Shown here one piece after another: positions 18,421-28,597 of a stretch of 64,000 bases of DNA. Where the stretch lies: assembly GCA_019416685.1 (NCBI GenBank), contig DXWV01000021.1:1-64000 (forward strand), written 5' to 3'. The translations under genes and the position numbers were made by a program. Under the pieces are notes generated by a model, which was not told the origin of the DNA, did no database searches, and worked only from the letters and a program-made list of their open reading frames with translations. The first letter of the stretch is position 1, and every line of letters starts with the position of its first letter. Origin of the DNA: Bacteroides sp. GTDB lineage: Bacteria; Bacteroidota; Bacteroidia; Bacteroidales; Bacteroidaceae.

Positions 18421-19941
18421 ATGTTTAGTAAACACCCTAAAGGGTTAATCCCAGCCGCATTGGCCAATCTTGGCGAACGTTTCGGCTTTTATACTATGAT
18501 GGCAATCCTTGTTCTTTTCCTGCAAGCTAAGTTTGGGCTGGATGGGAAGACGGCGGGGATTATTTATTCAACGTTTTATTTCTCCATTTACATCCTTGCC
18601 TTGGTAGGGGGTATTATTGCCGATAAAACACGAAATTACAAAGGAACGATTATGGTAGGTATTGTTTTGATGGCTTTAGGTTATCTGATGCTTGCTATTC
18701 CTTCCAAAACCCCGGTTGACAATCAAGTATTGTTCTTAACTATTACTTGTATCGGGTTGTTCGTTATTGCTTTTGGTAACGGACTTTTTAAAGGAAACCT
18801 GCAGGCGCTGGTAGGACAGATGTACGACAATCCTCAGTACTCTTCTATGCGTGACTCCGGCTTCTCGCTATTCTATATGTTTATTAATATAGGTGCTATT
18901 TTTGCTCCTATGGCAGCAATCGGTGTACGTAACTGGTGGTTGTCTACTTTTGGTTATGCCTATAATGCCGATCTGCCAGCTCTGTGTCATGGACAGTTGG
19001 CTCAGACTTTAACTCCGGAAGCTATCGAAACTTATACCAGATTGGCCTCAGAGTCTTCTTCTACTCCTGTAACCGATCTTACAGTTTTTGCTGCTGATTA
19101 TCTGAATGTGTTTACTACAGGTTTCCATTATGCTTTTGCTGTTGCTATTGTAGCAATGGCTGTTTCACTTCTTATCTATATGTTGAATAAGAAGAACTTC
19201 CCGGATCCAAGTAAGAAAGCTGTTGCCGATAAGAACAATACTGCTGCGACTGTGGTAGAGATGAGTGCGCAAGAAGTAAAACAGCGTATTTATGCTTTGT
19301 TTGCCGTATTTGGTGTTGTTATTTTCTTCTGGTTCTCTTTTCATCAGAATGGTCTGACGCTGACATTCTTTGCAAAAGAATACACCGATCTTAATCTCTT
19401 CGGAATGCCTATTTCTGCAGAGTTATTCCAGTCATTGAATCCGTTCTTCGTAGTATTCCTTACTCCGGTGATAATGGCTGTATTTGCCCGTCAGCGTGCC
19501 CGTGGTTGTGAACCGTCTACTCCAAAGAAGATTGCAATCGGTATGGGAATTGCAGCACTTGGATTTGTTGTAATGGCTGTTGGCTCTTATATTGCTAATT
19601 TGCCTCTGCACAAAGAAATCCTGGCTGTAGGAACTTCACCGGTGAAAGTAACTCCATTGTTATTGATGTTGACTTATCTCATTCTTACAGTTGCTGAATT
19701 ATATATCTCTCCACTGGGAATTTCGTTTGTATCCAAAGTGGCTCCTCCTAAATATCAAGGTATTATGCAAGGTGGATGGCTTGGCGCTACTGCTATAGGT
19801 AATCAGTTGCTTTTCATTGGTGCTGTGTTGTATGAGTCAATTCCTATCTGGATGACATGGACAGTATTTGTGGTGGCTTGTAGTATTTCGATGATTACAA
19901 TGCTCTTTATGCTGAAATGGCTGGAAAGAGTAGCTAAATAA
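18421..19941 (+). CDS. Proton-coupled oligopeptide (POT/PTR) transporter
   Basis: A 506-residue inner-membrane symporter of the major facilitator superfamily, taking up di- and tripeptides with protons. It begins with the POT pattern HPKGLIPAALANLGERFGFYTMMAIL, in which the ExxER-like proton-coupling region appears as NLGERFGFY. There are twelve or more transmembrane segments, with FYMFINIGAIFAPMAAI matching the PTR2 signature and ISPLGISFVSKVAPPKYQGIMQG in the C-terminal half. Length is usual for bacterial DtpT. It is monocistronic and ends at a bidirectional terminator. Confidence 0.95.
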   Translation: MFSKHPKGLIPAALANLGERFGFYTMMAILVLFLQAKFGLDGKTAGIIYSTFYFSIYILALVGGIIADKTRNYKGTIMVGIVLMALGYLMLAIPSKTPVDNQVLFLTITCIGLFVIAFGNGLFKGNLQALVGQMYDNPQYSSMRDSGFSLFYMFINIGAIFAPMAAIGVRNWWLSTFGYAYNADLPALCHGQLAQTLTPEAIETYTRLASESSSTPVTDLTVFAADYLNVFTTGFHYAFAVAIVAMAVSLLIYMLNKKNFPDPSKKAVADKNNTAATVVEMSAQEVKQRIYALFAVFGVVIFFWFSFHQNGLTLTFFAKEYTDLNLFGMPISAELFQSLNPFFVVFLTPVIMAVFARQRARGCEPSTPKKIAIGMGIAALGFVVMAVGSYIANLPLHKEILAVGTSPVKVTPLLLMLTYLILTVAELYISPLGISFVSKVAPPKYQGIMQGGWLGATAIGNQLLFIGAVLYESIPIWMTWTVFVVACSISMITMLFMLKWLERVAK

Positions 19942-19962
19942 GAAATAGCTTTATTATTATAG

Positions 19963-20007
19963 AATATGGCGGGGGTATCTAAAATGATTGAATAGCCCCG
20001 CCATATT
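19963..20007. terminator. Bidirectional terminator between convergent genes
   Basis: AATATGGCGGGG (19963-19974) pairs with CCCCGCCATATT (19996-20007), with T-rich flanks on both strands. It serves both the peptide transporter gene and the convergent PAP2 gene. Confidence 0.88.
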
Positions 20008-20010
20008 ATT

Positions 20011-21255
20011 TTAAAAAATCACTGATACAGCGCTACCTAATGTCATGATCTGTGTGCATACTTTATCAGACTTCACAGGAGTAGGCATCAGATTATAATC
20101 CAGAAAGAATCTCACTCCCAGATTTTGTTTTGCCAGAAAGGTAAAAGAAGCTCCTGTTCCCATACTAAATCCACCTCTGCTACCTATAACTGCTACGGGT
20201 AAGTTACAAGATGAGTAGTAACTATATCCTGCCAGAACCTTGCTTCCTATCAGTAGGCGTGGTGTGATCGGGTATGAAAAATAGGCTCCTGCATGCCCGG
20301 CAATAAGGTCGGTTGATTCTTCTAATGCCTCATTATTGAGTATTACTGACATGTTGACCACAGAGAATCGTCCTCCTACTCCTATATATGGATTGAAAAA
20401 CCAGGCTCCTTCCAGCCCGGCAGTACTACCGGATGAAAAGTGAAATCGGTCTTTATCGGATAGAATGTAAGTACCCGGAGCAACATTGAGTCCCAGATAA
20501 ATGCCAAAGAAAGAAGGATTGATTTTCCATTCAAAATCACTCGAAGCAGAAAAGGTATGGATACCTTTATCTTTGAATATAAGATCGGCCAGAAAATACC
20601 CAAGTTCTGTTGATAAAATACCAAATCCGGCTCCTGCCAATACGTCACTCAACCAGTGTTTATTATTTGCCATACGGGTAAGCCCTGTTGCTGTTGCCAC
20701 TGAATAGGCACCAATACTGTACCATGGGCTACGTTCTCCATACTCTTTATGCATCATGGTAGCCGTCATAAAGGCGGTGGCTGTGTGTCCGGAGGGAAAA
20801 GAATGATTGTTGGAATTATCGGGGCGTGTTACTTTGGTCTGTGTCTTTAATCCGTTGACTATTGAAGTCATGATAATGGCAGAAAAAACATCGGATACAA
20901 GCATGCGTCCCCATGAACTACGTCCTTTTACACCACCTATTTTCATACTTAACATTGTTACAGCGGGGAGGTATTGAAGATAATCGTCATAATGTTGCTT
21001 GAAAGAGGGTAAGCGGCTGTTACGTAATCCACGAAAATGATCGTCTTCACTTTTTACAATAAGGCCACCTATTACAAGTGGTACACCTACATAAGTCATT
21101 TGATAGACTCGTGAATTGCCTATTTTATTCATTGTATACTGGAAGTGATTTGCAGGGACTGACGGAGTGAGTAATGAATCAGTCGTATTTGGCTCATTTG
21201 CAGAGTGCAAGAACGGACAGATATAGCATAGCAATAATATAAGAATCAACCTCAT
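20011..21255 (-). CDS. PAP2-family phosphatase with C-terminal outer-membrane barrel
   Basis: A 414-residue exported protein in two parts. Residues about 50-215 carry the complete PAP2 acid phosphatase triad: K-x6-RP in KTQTKVTRP, SFPSGHT, and TRMANNKHWLSDVLAG (the R-x5-H-x3-D motif). This family dephosphorylates lipid phosphates such as undecaprenyl or phosphatidylglycerol phosphate. Residues about 235-414 are amphipathic strands ending in a terminal aromatic (SAVSVIF), as in outer membrane barrels. The signal peptide ends near FLHSANE. The fusion suggests the phosphatase acts in the periplasm tethered to the outer membrane. Confidence 0.88.
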   Translation of the reverse strand: MRLILILLLCYICPFLHSANEPNTTDSLLTPSVPANHFQYTMNKIGNSRVYQMTYVGVPLVIGGLIVKSEDDHFRGLRNSRLPSFKQHYDDYLQYLPAVTMLSMKIGGVKGRSSWGRMLVSDVFSAIIMTSIVNGLKTQTKVTRPDNSNNHSFPSGHTATAFMTATMMHKEYGERSPWYSIGAYSVATATGLTRMANNKHWLSDVLAGAGFGILSTELGYFLADLIFKDKGIHTFSASSDFEWKINPSFFGIYLGLNVAPGTYILSDKDRFHFSSGSTAGLEGAWFFNPYIGVGGRFSVVNMSVILNNEALEESTDLIAGHAGAYFSYPITPRLLIGSKVLAGYSYYSSCNLPVAVIGSRGGFSMGTGASFTFLAKQNLGVRFFLDYNLMPTPVKSDKVCTQIMTLGSAVSVIF

Positions 21256-21492
21256 AATCTGGTAGTAGTTTTAAAATGGCTATAAAGATATAAGGCAATT
21301 CTGTAAGGAAACTGAATTTATACAGAAATAAAATTAATTTATCGTTTGCTATGGTAGTATGCTAATCTGTGTTATATTATTTTTTCTGATAATTTCGGTG
21401 GATTTCTCTCACATTGTAGATAAAATTAGATGATTCGTTACTTTATTTTGCTTTTTATCTGTGTTTTCTTACATATTAAATTAAATTTCGTA

Positions 21493-21500
21493 TAACTTTG
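21493..21500 (+). promoter_or_regulatory. -7 element upstream of the ECF sigma gene
   Basis: TAACTTTG fits TAnnTTTG, 35 bases before the start codon at 21535. A clear TTG is not found at the expected distance. The preceding 230 bases are AT-rich and contain no other feature I can support. Confidence 0.5.
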
Positions 21501-21534
21501 TGGCACAAGATTAAATTGTAAGGTAAACAACTAA

Positions 21535-22134
21535 ATGAATCCTTATCATATAGAAACCGAATTACTTATTCAATTAAGGAATGGAGAACACAATGCTTTT
21601 CGCCGTTTGTTCGATCTCTATTATGCATTGATGTGTGCTATAGCCTATGAATATATAGAGGATGAATATATATGTCAGGGTATAGCCGAAGATGTATTGT
21701 TATCGGTATGGGAAAAGCGGAAACAACTGGATATTAATATTTCGTTGAAAGGATATTTAATCCGTTCGGTTCGTAATAGAAGTATTGATTATTTGCGTAG
21801 TAATGTGCAGGAAACAAAGGTTGTACGCATGAGTACTATTGATGAATATGAAACTTGTTTTATTGCCGACGAAGAGTTGTTTGATAAAATAGCTTTATTG
21901 GAGCTCGAAGATAAAATAGAAGAGATAGTGTCAACATTACCTGTTGAATGCCGGACTGTATTTCAAATGAGTCGATTTGAAGGACTTTCTAATCAGGAAA
22001 TAGCAGAACGTTTAAATATCTCTATCAATACAGTTAAATATCATATTAAAAAGGCTCTATCTGTGCTGAAAGAAGGGCTTAGTGACTATCTTTTTGCTAT
22101 TGTTGTTGCATTTGTTTTTTTGTTTAGACACTAA
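21535..22134 (+). CDS. ECF RNA polymerase sigma-70 factor (Bacteroides family)
   Basis: A 199-residue extracytoplasmic-function sigma factor. Region 2 spans about residues 20-90 (FRRLFDLYYALMCAIAYEYI…YLIRSVRNRSIDYLR) and region 4 about 120-180 (LPVECRTVFQMSRFEGLSNQEIAERLNISINTVKYHIKKAL). It ends in an unusual hydrophobic tail (LFAIVVAFVFLFRH). It is the first gene of the SusC/SusD operon, directly upstream of its FecR anti-sigma factor, and should respond to occupancy of the TonB receptor through FecR. Confidence 0.95.
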   Translation: MNPYHIETELLIQLRNGEHNAFRRLFDLYYALMCAIAYEYIEDEYICQGIAEDVLLSVWEKRKQLDINISLKGYLIRSVRNRSIDYLRSNVQETKVVRMSTIDEYETCFIADEELFDKIALLELEDKIEEIVSTLPVECRTVFQMSRFEGLSNQEIAERLNISINTVKYHIKKALSVLKEGLSDYLFAIVVAFVFLFRH

Positions 22135-22257
22135 TACCTGAAAATACGGCTCTTTGTGTGACTAAATTCTCCATAATTGTTTTTTCTTGAAAGATTTTTT
22201 AGAATTTCACTACCCCTGTATCTTAAAAATCTCGTCTCCCTATTAAAAGGACTTAAT

Positions 22258-23349
22258 ATGGGTGAAAATAATAATATAATTGAAGAACTTATTGATAAGC
22301 AACTTTCAGGGCTTCTGTCTTCTGAGGAGTATACTTATTTACGGCAATGGTATAATGCCAGTCCGGAAAATAAGAAACAGTATGAGGAATATTGTATCTT
22401 AAAAAAATATCTGCATGTTCTGAATAGTAAAAAGCGTTTTAGACCTTCGGTTGAATCGGCCTATAAGCGTTTTGTGGTCAGAGTAGGAACTATAAGCAGG
22501 AAGCATCGTACTCTCTCTCTGTATAGGACTTTGCGTTATGCGGCTATTTTATTACTTGTTTTTGGTTTGGGAGCTACTGCCTTTTATTTCTTTCAAAGTC
22601 ACTATATGCAGACTCAGCTAACACAAACGATAGAAATTCCGTTTGGTTCTAAATCAAAAATTGTTTTACCGGATGGTACAACCGTCTGGTTAAACTCTGG
22701 GAGTATTCTTTCGTATGAAAATAATTTTGGAAAAAATAATCGTGATGTAAAACTAAGCGGTGAAGGTTATTTTGAAGTAACTAAGAACCGGAATTTGCCA
22801 TTCAAAGTCTTTTCGGGCAAGATGCAGGTAGAAGTATTGGGTACCAAATTTAATTTTAAGTCCTATTCGGATGATGAAAGTGCCAAAGTGACTCTTGTTG
22901 AAGGAAGTCTGAATGTGGGAATTGAGGATAAGAAACAGGAAGTTCATCTTGTGCCTAATCAGCAGGCTATTTTCGATAAGGCCAAAAAGGATATGAAGGT
23001 GAAAAATGTGAAGGCCGATCTGTATGCCATGTGGACTTTGCCCAAAGAAGAACCTATTGATGAAAAGCAAATGAATGTAGATAAGGTCTTGACGAAAACG
23101 GAAAATCCGAATATAACTTTACGGAATACTTTATTTTTTGATGAAGAGTCTCTCATTCAGATTGTCCGTGATTTGGAAAGGGTTTTTAATGTTCAGATTG
23201 AAATAAAAGATGAAACGTTGAAACACGAGAAATTTTATGGAGATTTTAGGAATGAAGAAACATTGTATGATATTTTAAAAATGATGGCGGAAAGTAACAA
23301 TTTACATTATGTTGTCGATAATAATAAAATAGTAATATCAAGAAAATAG
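22258..23349 (+). CDS. FecR-family anti-sigma factor
   Basis: A 363-residue single-pass inner membrane protein. The cytoplasmic N-terminus (about 1-85) binds the sigma factor. A transmembrane helix follows at about 92-113 (AAILLLVFGLGATAFYFF), then the periplasmic FecR domain (IEIPFGSKSKIVLPDGTTVWLNSGSILSY…) and a C-terminal DUF4974/STN-like domain (about 285-363, FFDEESLIQIVRDLERVFNVQIEI). The frame is open from 22177, but the ATG at 22258 has an AAAAGGA ribosome site and gives the family start. It receives the signal from the STN domain of the next gene's receptor. Confidence 0.94.
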   Translation: MGENNNIIEELIDKQLSGLLSSEEYTYLRQWYNASPENKKQYEEYCILKKYLHVLNSKKRFRPSVESAYKRFVVRVGTISRKHRTLSLYRTLRYAAILLLVFGLGATAFYFFQSHYMQTQLTQTIEIPFGSKSKIVLPDGTTVWLNSGSILSYENNFGKNNRDVKLSGEGYFEVTKNRNLPFKVFSGKMQVEVLGTKFNFKSYSDDESAKVTLVEGSLNVGIEDKKQEVHLVPNQQAIFDKAKKDMKVKNVKADLYAMWTLPKEEPIDEKQMNVDKVLTKTENPNITLRNTLFFDEESLIQIVRDLERVFNVQIEIKDETLKHEKFYGDFRNEETLYDILKMMAESNNLHYVVDNNKIVISRK

Positions 23350-23384
23350 GAGGGAATCTATGAGAAATAATATATAAAAACAAA

Positions 23385-23415
23385 GAGTCGGGTTCTGTTG
23401 GCGCACTCCCGACTC
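23385..23415 (+). other. Intercistronic hairpin between fecR and susC-like genes
   Basis: GAGTCGGG (23385-23392) is perfectly complementary to CCCGACTC (23408-23415), with a 15-base loop. There is no T-tract. It lies in the 106-base gap between the regulatory genes and the receptor gene, so it may act as an attenuator or mRNA processing/stability site separating their expression levels. Confidence 0.55.
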
Positions 23416-23455
23416 CGGTCTCAGCATATAAAAACATATTGTTTAATATATAAAG

Positions 23456-26400
23456 ATGTTACAAATGTATGAAAATAAGTTGAATAGCATCCTGAAAATT
23501 AGTACTATTTTAATAGTTTTATTATGTAGTAAGAATTTATTGGCTCAGGATGTTACACTATCTCTGAATCTTAAAAATGTTACAGTCAAACAAGCACTGG
23601 AACAGTTGAAAAATGATACAAAATTTTCATTGTGGTTCAATGTTAATGATGTAGAATTATCTAAAATTGTCACTGTACAGTTGGAGAATAAAAGCATTGA
23701 AGATGCTTTGAAGATTATTTTGGACGGTCAGAGTCTGAATTTTGAAGTTAAAAATAAGCGTATACAAATTTTTAAGCATAAAACAAATGCGGAAAAGCCG
23801 AAACAGAAAGTCAAAAATATAACCGGGCAGGTTACCGATGAGAGCGGAGAGGTATTGCCGGGTGTGACAATACAGATAGAAGGAAGTACCTCTACAGGGA
23901 CAATTACAGATTTTGATGGGAAGTTTCAGTTAGATGTTCCTGATAATGCCAAAAGGTTTATTGTTTCATATGTCGGAATGAAAACTCAGGAACTCAACAT
24001 TGCTCCCGGTTTTACTAAAATAGTATTGCTTTCGGATTCTCAGGAACTGGATGAAGTCGTTGTTACCGGATATCAGAAGATAGATCGCAGGCTTTTTACA
24101 GGGGCTGCTGATCGTATTTCGGGTGATAAAGCAAAGGTGGACGGAGTAACCGACATCAGTAAGATGTTGCAGGGAAAGACGGCAGGAGTGCAGGTACAAT
24201 CTGTATCCGGTACCTTTGGTGCCGCTCCGAAGATACGTGTCCGTGGTGCATCTTCCATATATGGCAATCAAAGTCCTTTGTGGGTGGTTGATGGGGTAGT
24301 CCTCGAGGATGTGGTAGAAGTTTCTCCGGATGATTTGTCTTCCGGAAATGCAGCTACTCTTATCAGTTCGGCCGTTGCCGGATTGAATGCTGACGATATT
24401 GAGAGTTTCCAGATATTGAAAGATGCTTCGGCTACTGCACTTTATGGAGCGCGTGCAATGAACGGGGTGATTGTTGTAACTACGAAGAGAGGTAAGAAAG
24501 GTACTGCATCCATTAGTTATACAGGAGAGTTTACTATGCGTACGCGTCCTTCGTATTCGCAATATAATATTATGAATTCAAAAGATCAGATGTCTGTCTA
24601 TCTGGATATGGAGCAGAAAGGCTGGCTGGATCATGCCACAATTTCACGGGCTGAGAATGGAGGCGTATTTTTTCAGATGTATGATCTTATTAATCAATTT
24701 GACAAGACTAACGGACAGTTTGGATTGATGAATACACCTCAGTCCCGTTCGCGCTTTTTGCAGTCTGCAGAGATGCGTAATACGGATTGGTTTAGTATTT
24801 TGTTTAAACCGACTCTTCAAAGTAATCATTCACTAAGTATTTCATCGGGAAATGAACGTTCCCGTTTCTATACTTCTCTTAGTTTTTATAATGATCCGGG
24901 TTGGACAGATGCAGATAAGGTAAATCGTTATACTGCCAACATGAATGCTTCATTTGATTTGAATAAATACCTGACTTTCGGTGTAAATACCAGCGGATCG
25001 ATTCGTAATCAGAGGGTTCCGGGAACAATGGACCGTGATATGGATGCTGTGAATGGAGAGTATACACGTGATTTTGACATTAATCCTTTCAGTTATGCAT
25101 TGAATACAAGTAGAACAATGTCGGCTTATGCGGCTAACGGAGATCCTGAGTACTACCGGATGAACTATGCCCCTTTTAGTATTCTGAATGAAATGAATTC
25201 CAATTTCATTGATATGGATATGATGGACTTGAAGCTGCAAATGGAACTGAATTATAAGCCTTTTAAGACTTTAGAGTTGAATGCTTTGGGTGCAATAAGG
25301 TATGTTAAGTCTACACAGGAACATAAAATATATGGCAATTCTAATATGGCAATGGCCTATCGTGCAGCAGATGATGCTACCATTCGTGATAAAAACAAGT
25401 TCCTTTATAAAGACCCGGATAACCCGGACGCTCTTCCTGAAGTGGTAATGCCCGAAGGCGGTTTTTATAATACGACTAATAATACGATGCTAAGTTACTA
25501 CTTTCGTGCAACGGCCAATTATAATAAAATGTTGTTCGGAAAGCACCCTTTTAATTTGATGGTTGGTCAGGAAATAAAGTCTGCTGATCGTAAAAGCGGT
25601 TTTAATAATGGTTATGGATATCAATGGGATAAGGGGGGTGTTCCTTCTGTGGATTATCGCATTTTGCAGCAGATCCTGGTAGGAGGTTTTGATTATTATG
25701 GAATGGAAGAAAATTATGATCGTTTCGTTGCCTTCTTTGGAACTGCCAGTTTTTCGTACAATGGGAAATATACTTTGAATTTAACCGGACGTTATGATGG
25801 TTCGAACCGTTTGGGCCGTGCACGTGATTCCCGTTGGTTGCCTACCTGGAATATCAGTGGATCATGGAATGCTTTGGAAGAAAATTTCATGAAGTCCCAG
25901 ACTCTTTTTTCCGCATTGACATTGAGAGCTACCTATGGATTGACTGCCAGTATGGGACCGGCCAGCAATGCTTTGGCTATTTTCAGAAATCAGGTGACTT
26001 TTCGTGATACACAAGGAAATAGAGAGAATCAGGTTTTAATAAGTTCATTGCAAAATTCGGAACTTACATGGGAGAAGCAATACGAAACCAATGTCGGCAT
26101 TGATATGGGATTCTTGCAAAACCGGATAAGTTTGAGTGCAGATGTTTATTTCCGGAATGGTTTCGACCTGATAGGCTATATGCGTACATCCGGAATAGGG
26201 GGAGAAGCTATGAAAGCTGCGAACTATGCAGATATGAAATCCAGGGGGGTGGAATTTACATTAAATACGAGGAACATTGTTACGAAGAATTTCAACTGGA
26301 CCTCGAATTTGACTTTCTCATTCAATCATAATGAGATTACGAACTTAAAATCAATGCCCAGAGTCATCGACCTGGTGAAAGAAGAAGGAGGGCCTTTGCA

Positions 26401-27076
26401 AGGTTATCCTGTGAGAGGACTGTTTTCGTATCAGTTCAAAGGATTGGATAACAACGGATTTCCCACCTTCATCAATGAAGATGGAGAGTTGACTTCCACT
26501 GATATTAATTTTCAGGAAAATAATAATATCGGCCATCTGAAGTATGAAGGTTCTATTGATCCGAAAGTAACCGGTGGATTCGACAATGGTTTTACATACA
26601 AGAATTGGAAAATGAACGTGTATTTCACTTATCAGTTTGGCAATGTGATTCGTCTCTATCCGGAGTTCTCTGCTGTATATTCGGATATGAGTGCTATGCC
26701 GAAAGAGATGAAAAACAGATGGATGCAGGCAGGAAATGAGAAGTATACCGATGTACCGGGTATTCCTTCAAAAAGGCAAGTTTCTAATATAGAGAATCTC
26801 AATGTTGCTTATAATGCTTATAACTACTCAGATGCGCGGGTTGCCAACGGTGCCTTTGTTCGTTTGAAAGAAATTTCTCTTTCTTATGATTTCAAAGGAA
26901 ACTGGATGAAGGTGGTCGGGATGAATAATTTGCAGTTACGTTGCGTTGCTTCCAACCTGTGGCTGATTTATTCCGATAAAAAGTTAAACGGACAAGATCC
27001 TGAATTTTTCCGTTCGGGCGGTGTGGCAATGCCTACTCCGAGACAATTTACTTTGTCTGTACGAACAAGTTTCTAA
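23456..27076 (+). CDS. SusC/RagA-family TonB-dependent receptor with STN domain
   Basis: A 1206-residue outer membrane transporter energised by TonB. After the signal peptide (ending LLAQD) come an STN signalling domain (about 32-110: LNLKNVTVKQALEQLKNDTKF…), a carboxypeptidase-regulatory-like domain (about 122-205: ITGQVTDESGEVLPGVTIQIEG…), the TonB-box/plug start DEVVVTGYQK, the plug with the SusC signature (SIYGNQSPLWVVDGVVLED, ALYGARAMNGVIVVTTKRGK), and a 22-strand barrel ending in the aromatic RTSF. The STN domain shows that it also signals to the neighbouring FecR. ATG at 23456; 23465 is an alternative. Confidence 0.97.
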   Translation: MLQMYENKLNSILKISTILIVLLCSKNLLAQDVTLSLNLKNVTVKQALEQLKNDTKFSLWFNVNDVELSKIVTVQLENKSIEDALKIILDGQSLNFEVKNKRIQIFKHKTNAEKPKQKVKNITGQVTDESGEVLPGVTIQIEGSTSTGTITDFDGKFQLDVPDNAKRFIVSYVGMKTQELNIAPGFTKIVLLSDSQELDEVVVTGYQKIDRRLFTGAADRISGDKAKVDGVTDISKMLQGKTAGVQVQSVSGTFGAAPKIRVRGASSIYGNQSPLWVVDGVVLEDVVEVSPDDLSSGNAATLISSAVAGLNADDIESFQILKDASATALYGARAMNGVIVVTTKRGKKGTASISYTGEFTMRTRPSYSQYNIMNSKDQMSVYLDMEQKGWLDHATISRAENGGVFFQMYDLINQFDKTNGQFGLMNTPQSRSRFLQSAEMRNTDWFSILFKPTLQSNHSLSISSGNERSRFYTSLSFYNDPGWTDADKVNRYTANMNASFDLNKYLTFGVNTSGSIRNQRVPGTMDRDMDAVNGEYTRDFDINPFSYALNTSRTMSAYAANGDPEYYRMNYAPFSILNEMNSNFIDMDMMDLKLQMELNYKPFKTLELNALGAIRYVKSTQEHKIYGNSNMAMAYRAADDATIRDKNKFLYKDPDNPDALPEVVMPEGGFYNTTNNTMLSYYFRATANYNKMLFGKHPFNLMVGQEIKSADRKSGFNNGYGYQWDKGGVPSVDYRILQQILVGGFDYYGMEENYDRFVAFFGTASFSYNGKYTLNLTGRYDGSNRLGRARDSRWLPTWNISGSWNALEENFMKSQTLFSALTLRATYGLTASMGPASNALAIFRNQVTFRDTQGNRENQVLISSLQNSELTWEKQYETNVGIDMGFLQNRISLSADVYFRNGFDLIGYMRTSGIGGEAMKAANYADMKSRGVEFTLNTRNIVTKNFNWTSNLTFSFNHNEITNLKSMPRVIDLVKEEGGPLQGYPVRGLFSYQFKGLDNNGFPTFINEDGELTSTDINFQENNNIGHLKYEGSIDPKVTGGFDNGFTYKNWKMNVYFTYQFGNVIRLYPEFSAVYSDMSAMPKEMKNRWMQAGNEKYTDVPGIPSKRQVSNIENLNVAYNAYNYSDARVANGAFVRLKEISLSYDFKGNWMKVVGMNNLQLRCVASNLWLIYSDKKLNGQDPEFFRSGGVAMPTPRQFTLSVRTSF

Positions 27077-27094
27077 CCATGATAAAATCAAGAT

Positions 27095-28585
27095 ATGAAA
27101 GTACGATATTATATATTTATCTCAGCTGCGGTTCTTTTATCCGGATGCAATGATTTCCTGGATAAAGTGCCTGATAACAGAACAGAACTGGATAATGCCA
27201 AAACTATATCCGAACTATTGGTCTCGGCATATCCTAACAGAGCTTATGTTGAATTCTGCGAGGCCATGAGTGACAATGCCGAGGATAAGGGAGTGGCCAT
27301 TCAGTCGGACAGGGCTGTTGAGGAGTCTTTTAAGTGGAAAGATGTTTCGTATACATTGCAGGATTCTCCTACAGGTTATTGGAGTTCATGTTATGAAGCT
27401 ATTGCTGCTGCCAATCATGCTTTGGAAGCTTTGGATAAACTGGGTGGAATGGATACACAGGCTCAGCGTGGTGAAGCTTTGGTAGCAAGAGCTTATTGTC
27501 ATTTTATGTTGGTAAATATTTTTGCTCAACATTATGATCCGGAAACGGCAGATAAAGATTTAGGCGTTCCGTACGTTACTGAGCCCGAAACTGTTGTGCT
27601 GAAGGATTACAAGAGGGAGAGCGTAGCAAAAGTATACGAATTGATAGAACAGGACTTGAAAGAAGGTCTTTCTCTGATTCAGGATCACACTTATACTGTC
27701 CCTAAATATCACTTTACGAGGGCTGCTGCACATGCTTTTGCCAGCCGTTTCTACTTGTATAAAGGTGAGTGGGACAAGGTTATTGAACATGCCAATGCTG
27801 TTTTCGGTACAGGAGATGTTGCTTCTCAGCTACGTGACTGGATAACACATGGACAGCTGTCTACTTCCGTGCGTGAGAAAGAATATACTTCTACGGAACA
27901 ACCTTCTATTTTGCTGTTGGCTTCTTCTTTGACAAAGATTGCCCGTTATCAGGAGTTCTATAGATATGGCTTTAATAGTTCTTTGGAATCGAAACTGTTT
28001 CGTAGTGCCAAAGTTAATGCGATTGGCTTGCCTTGGGCATATGTACTTGAGAAGTGGCAGGCAGATAAAGGTGACCCGATTACCATGCTCAAATGGAAGG
28101 AGTATTTTCAGCAGATAGGCATCAATGCAACGACTGGTTATTTGTATGCTATGGTTCCTATTCTTACTAAAGATGAAGTGCTGCTTAACCGTATAGAGGC
28201 TTATGCCATGAAGAAAAGGTATACGGAAGCTTTGGCAGACATCAATGCTTTTTATAGCAAGCGGACTTTGTCTTATGATGTTTCTAAAAACGTAAAAGCT
28301 GAAGATATAACGAAGTTCTACGCGGATTATACCCCATTGCATCCTTTCTATGAGATGGATACGGAGCAGGCAGCATTTGTACAATGTGCCGTAGAGCTTC
28401 GCCGGGTGGAGTTTGTGATGGAAGGTATGCGGTGGTTTGATGTGAAGCGGTTTGGTATAGAAATCGTTCACTACCCATATGGCATGCCCAGCCAGAAAGA
28501 TGTGTTGGTCAGACGCGATCTTCGTAGAGCCGTTCAGGTACCGAGTGATGCTATTGCCTATGGTTTAACACCTAATCCCAGATAA
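27095..28585 (+). CDS. SusD/RagB-family nutrient-binding lipoprotein
   Basis: A 496-residue outer-surface lipoprotein that caps the SusC barrel and binds substrate. The lipobox LLSGC places the acylated Cys at about residue 18 (CNDFLDKVPDNRTEL, typical SusD start). TPR-like helices include GEALVARAYCHFMLVNIFAQHY and PKYHFTRAAAHAFASRFYLYKGEWDKVIEHA, and the C-terminal SusD domain contains ELRRVEFVMEGMRWFDVKRFGIEI. It lies 18 bases after the SusC gene. The substrate is not deducible; the neighbouring HExxH lipoprotein argues against a simple polysaccharide locus, as no glycoside hydrolase is present. Confidence 0.96.
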   Translation: MKVRYYIFISAAVLLSGCNDFLDKVPDNRTELDNAKTISELLVSAYPNRAYVEFCEAMSDNAEDKGVAIQSDRAVEESFKWKDVSYTLQDSPTGYWSSCYEAIAAANHALEALDKLGGMDTQAQRGEALVARAYCHFMLVNIFAQHYDPETADKDLGVPYVTEPETVVLKDYKRESVAKVYELIEQDLKEGLSLIQDHTYTVPKYHFTRAAAHAFASRFYLYKGEWDKVIEHANAVFGTGDVASQLRDWITHGQLSTSVREKEYTSTEQPSILLLASSLTKIARYQEFYRYGFNSSLESKLFRSAKVNAIGLPWAYVLEKWQADKGDPITMLKWKEYFQQIGINATTGYLYAMVPILTKDEVLLNRIEAYAMKKRYTEALADINAFYSKRTLSYDVSKNVKAEDITKFYADYTPLHPFYEMDTEQAAFVQCAVELRRVEFVMEGMRWFDVKRFGIEIVHYPYGMPSQKDVLVRRDLRRAVQVPSDAIAYGLTPNPR

Positions 28586-28597
28586 ATACGTATGATT

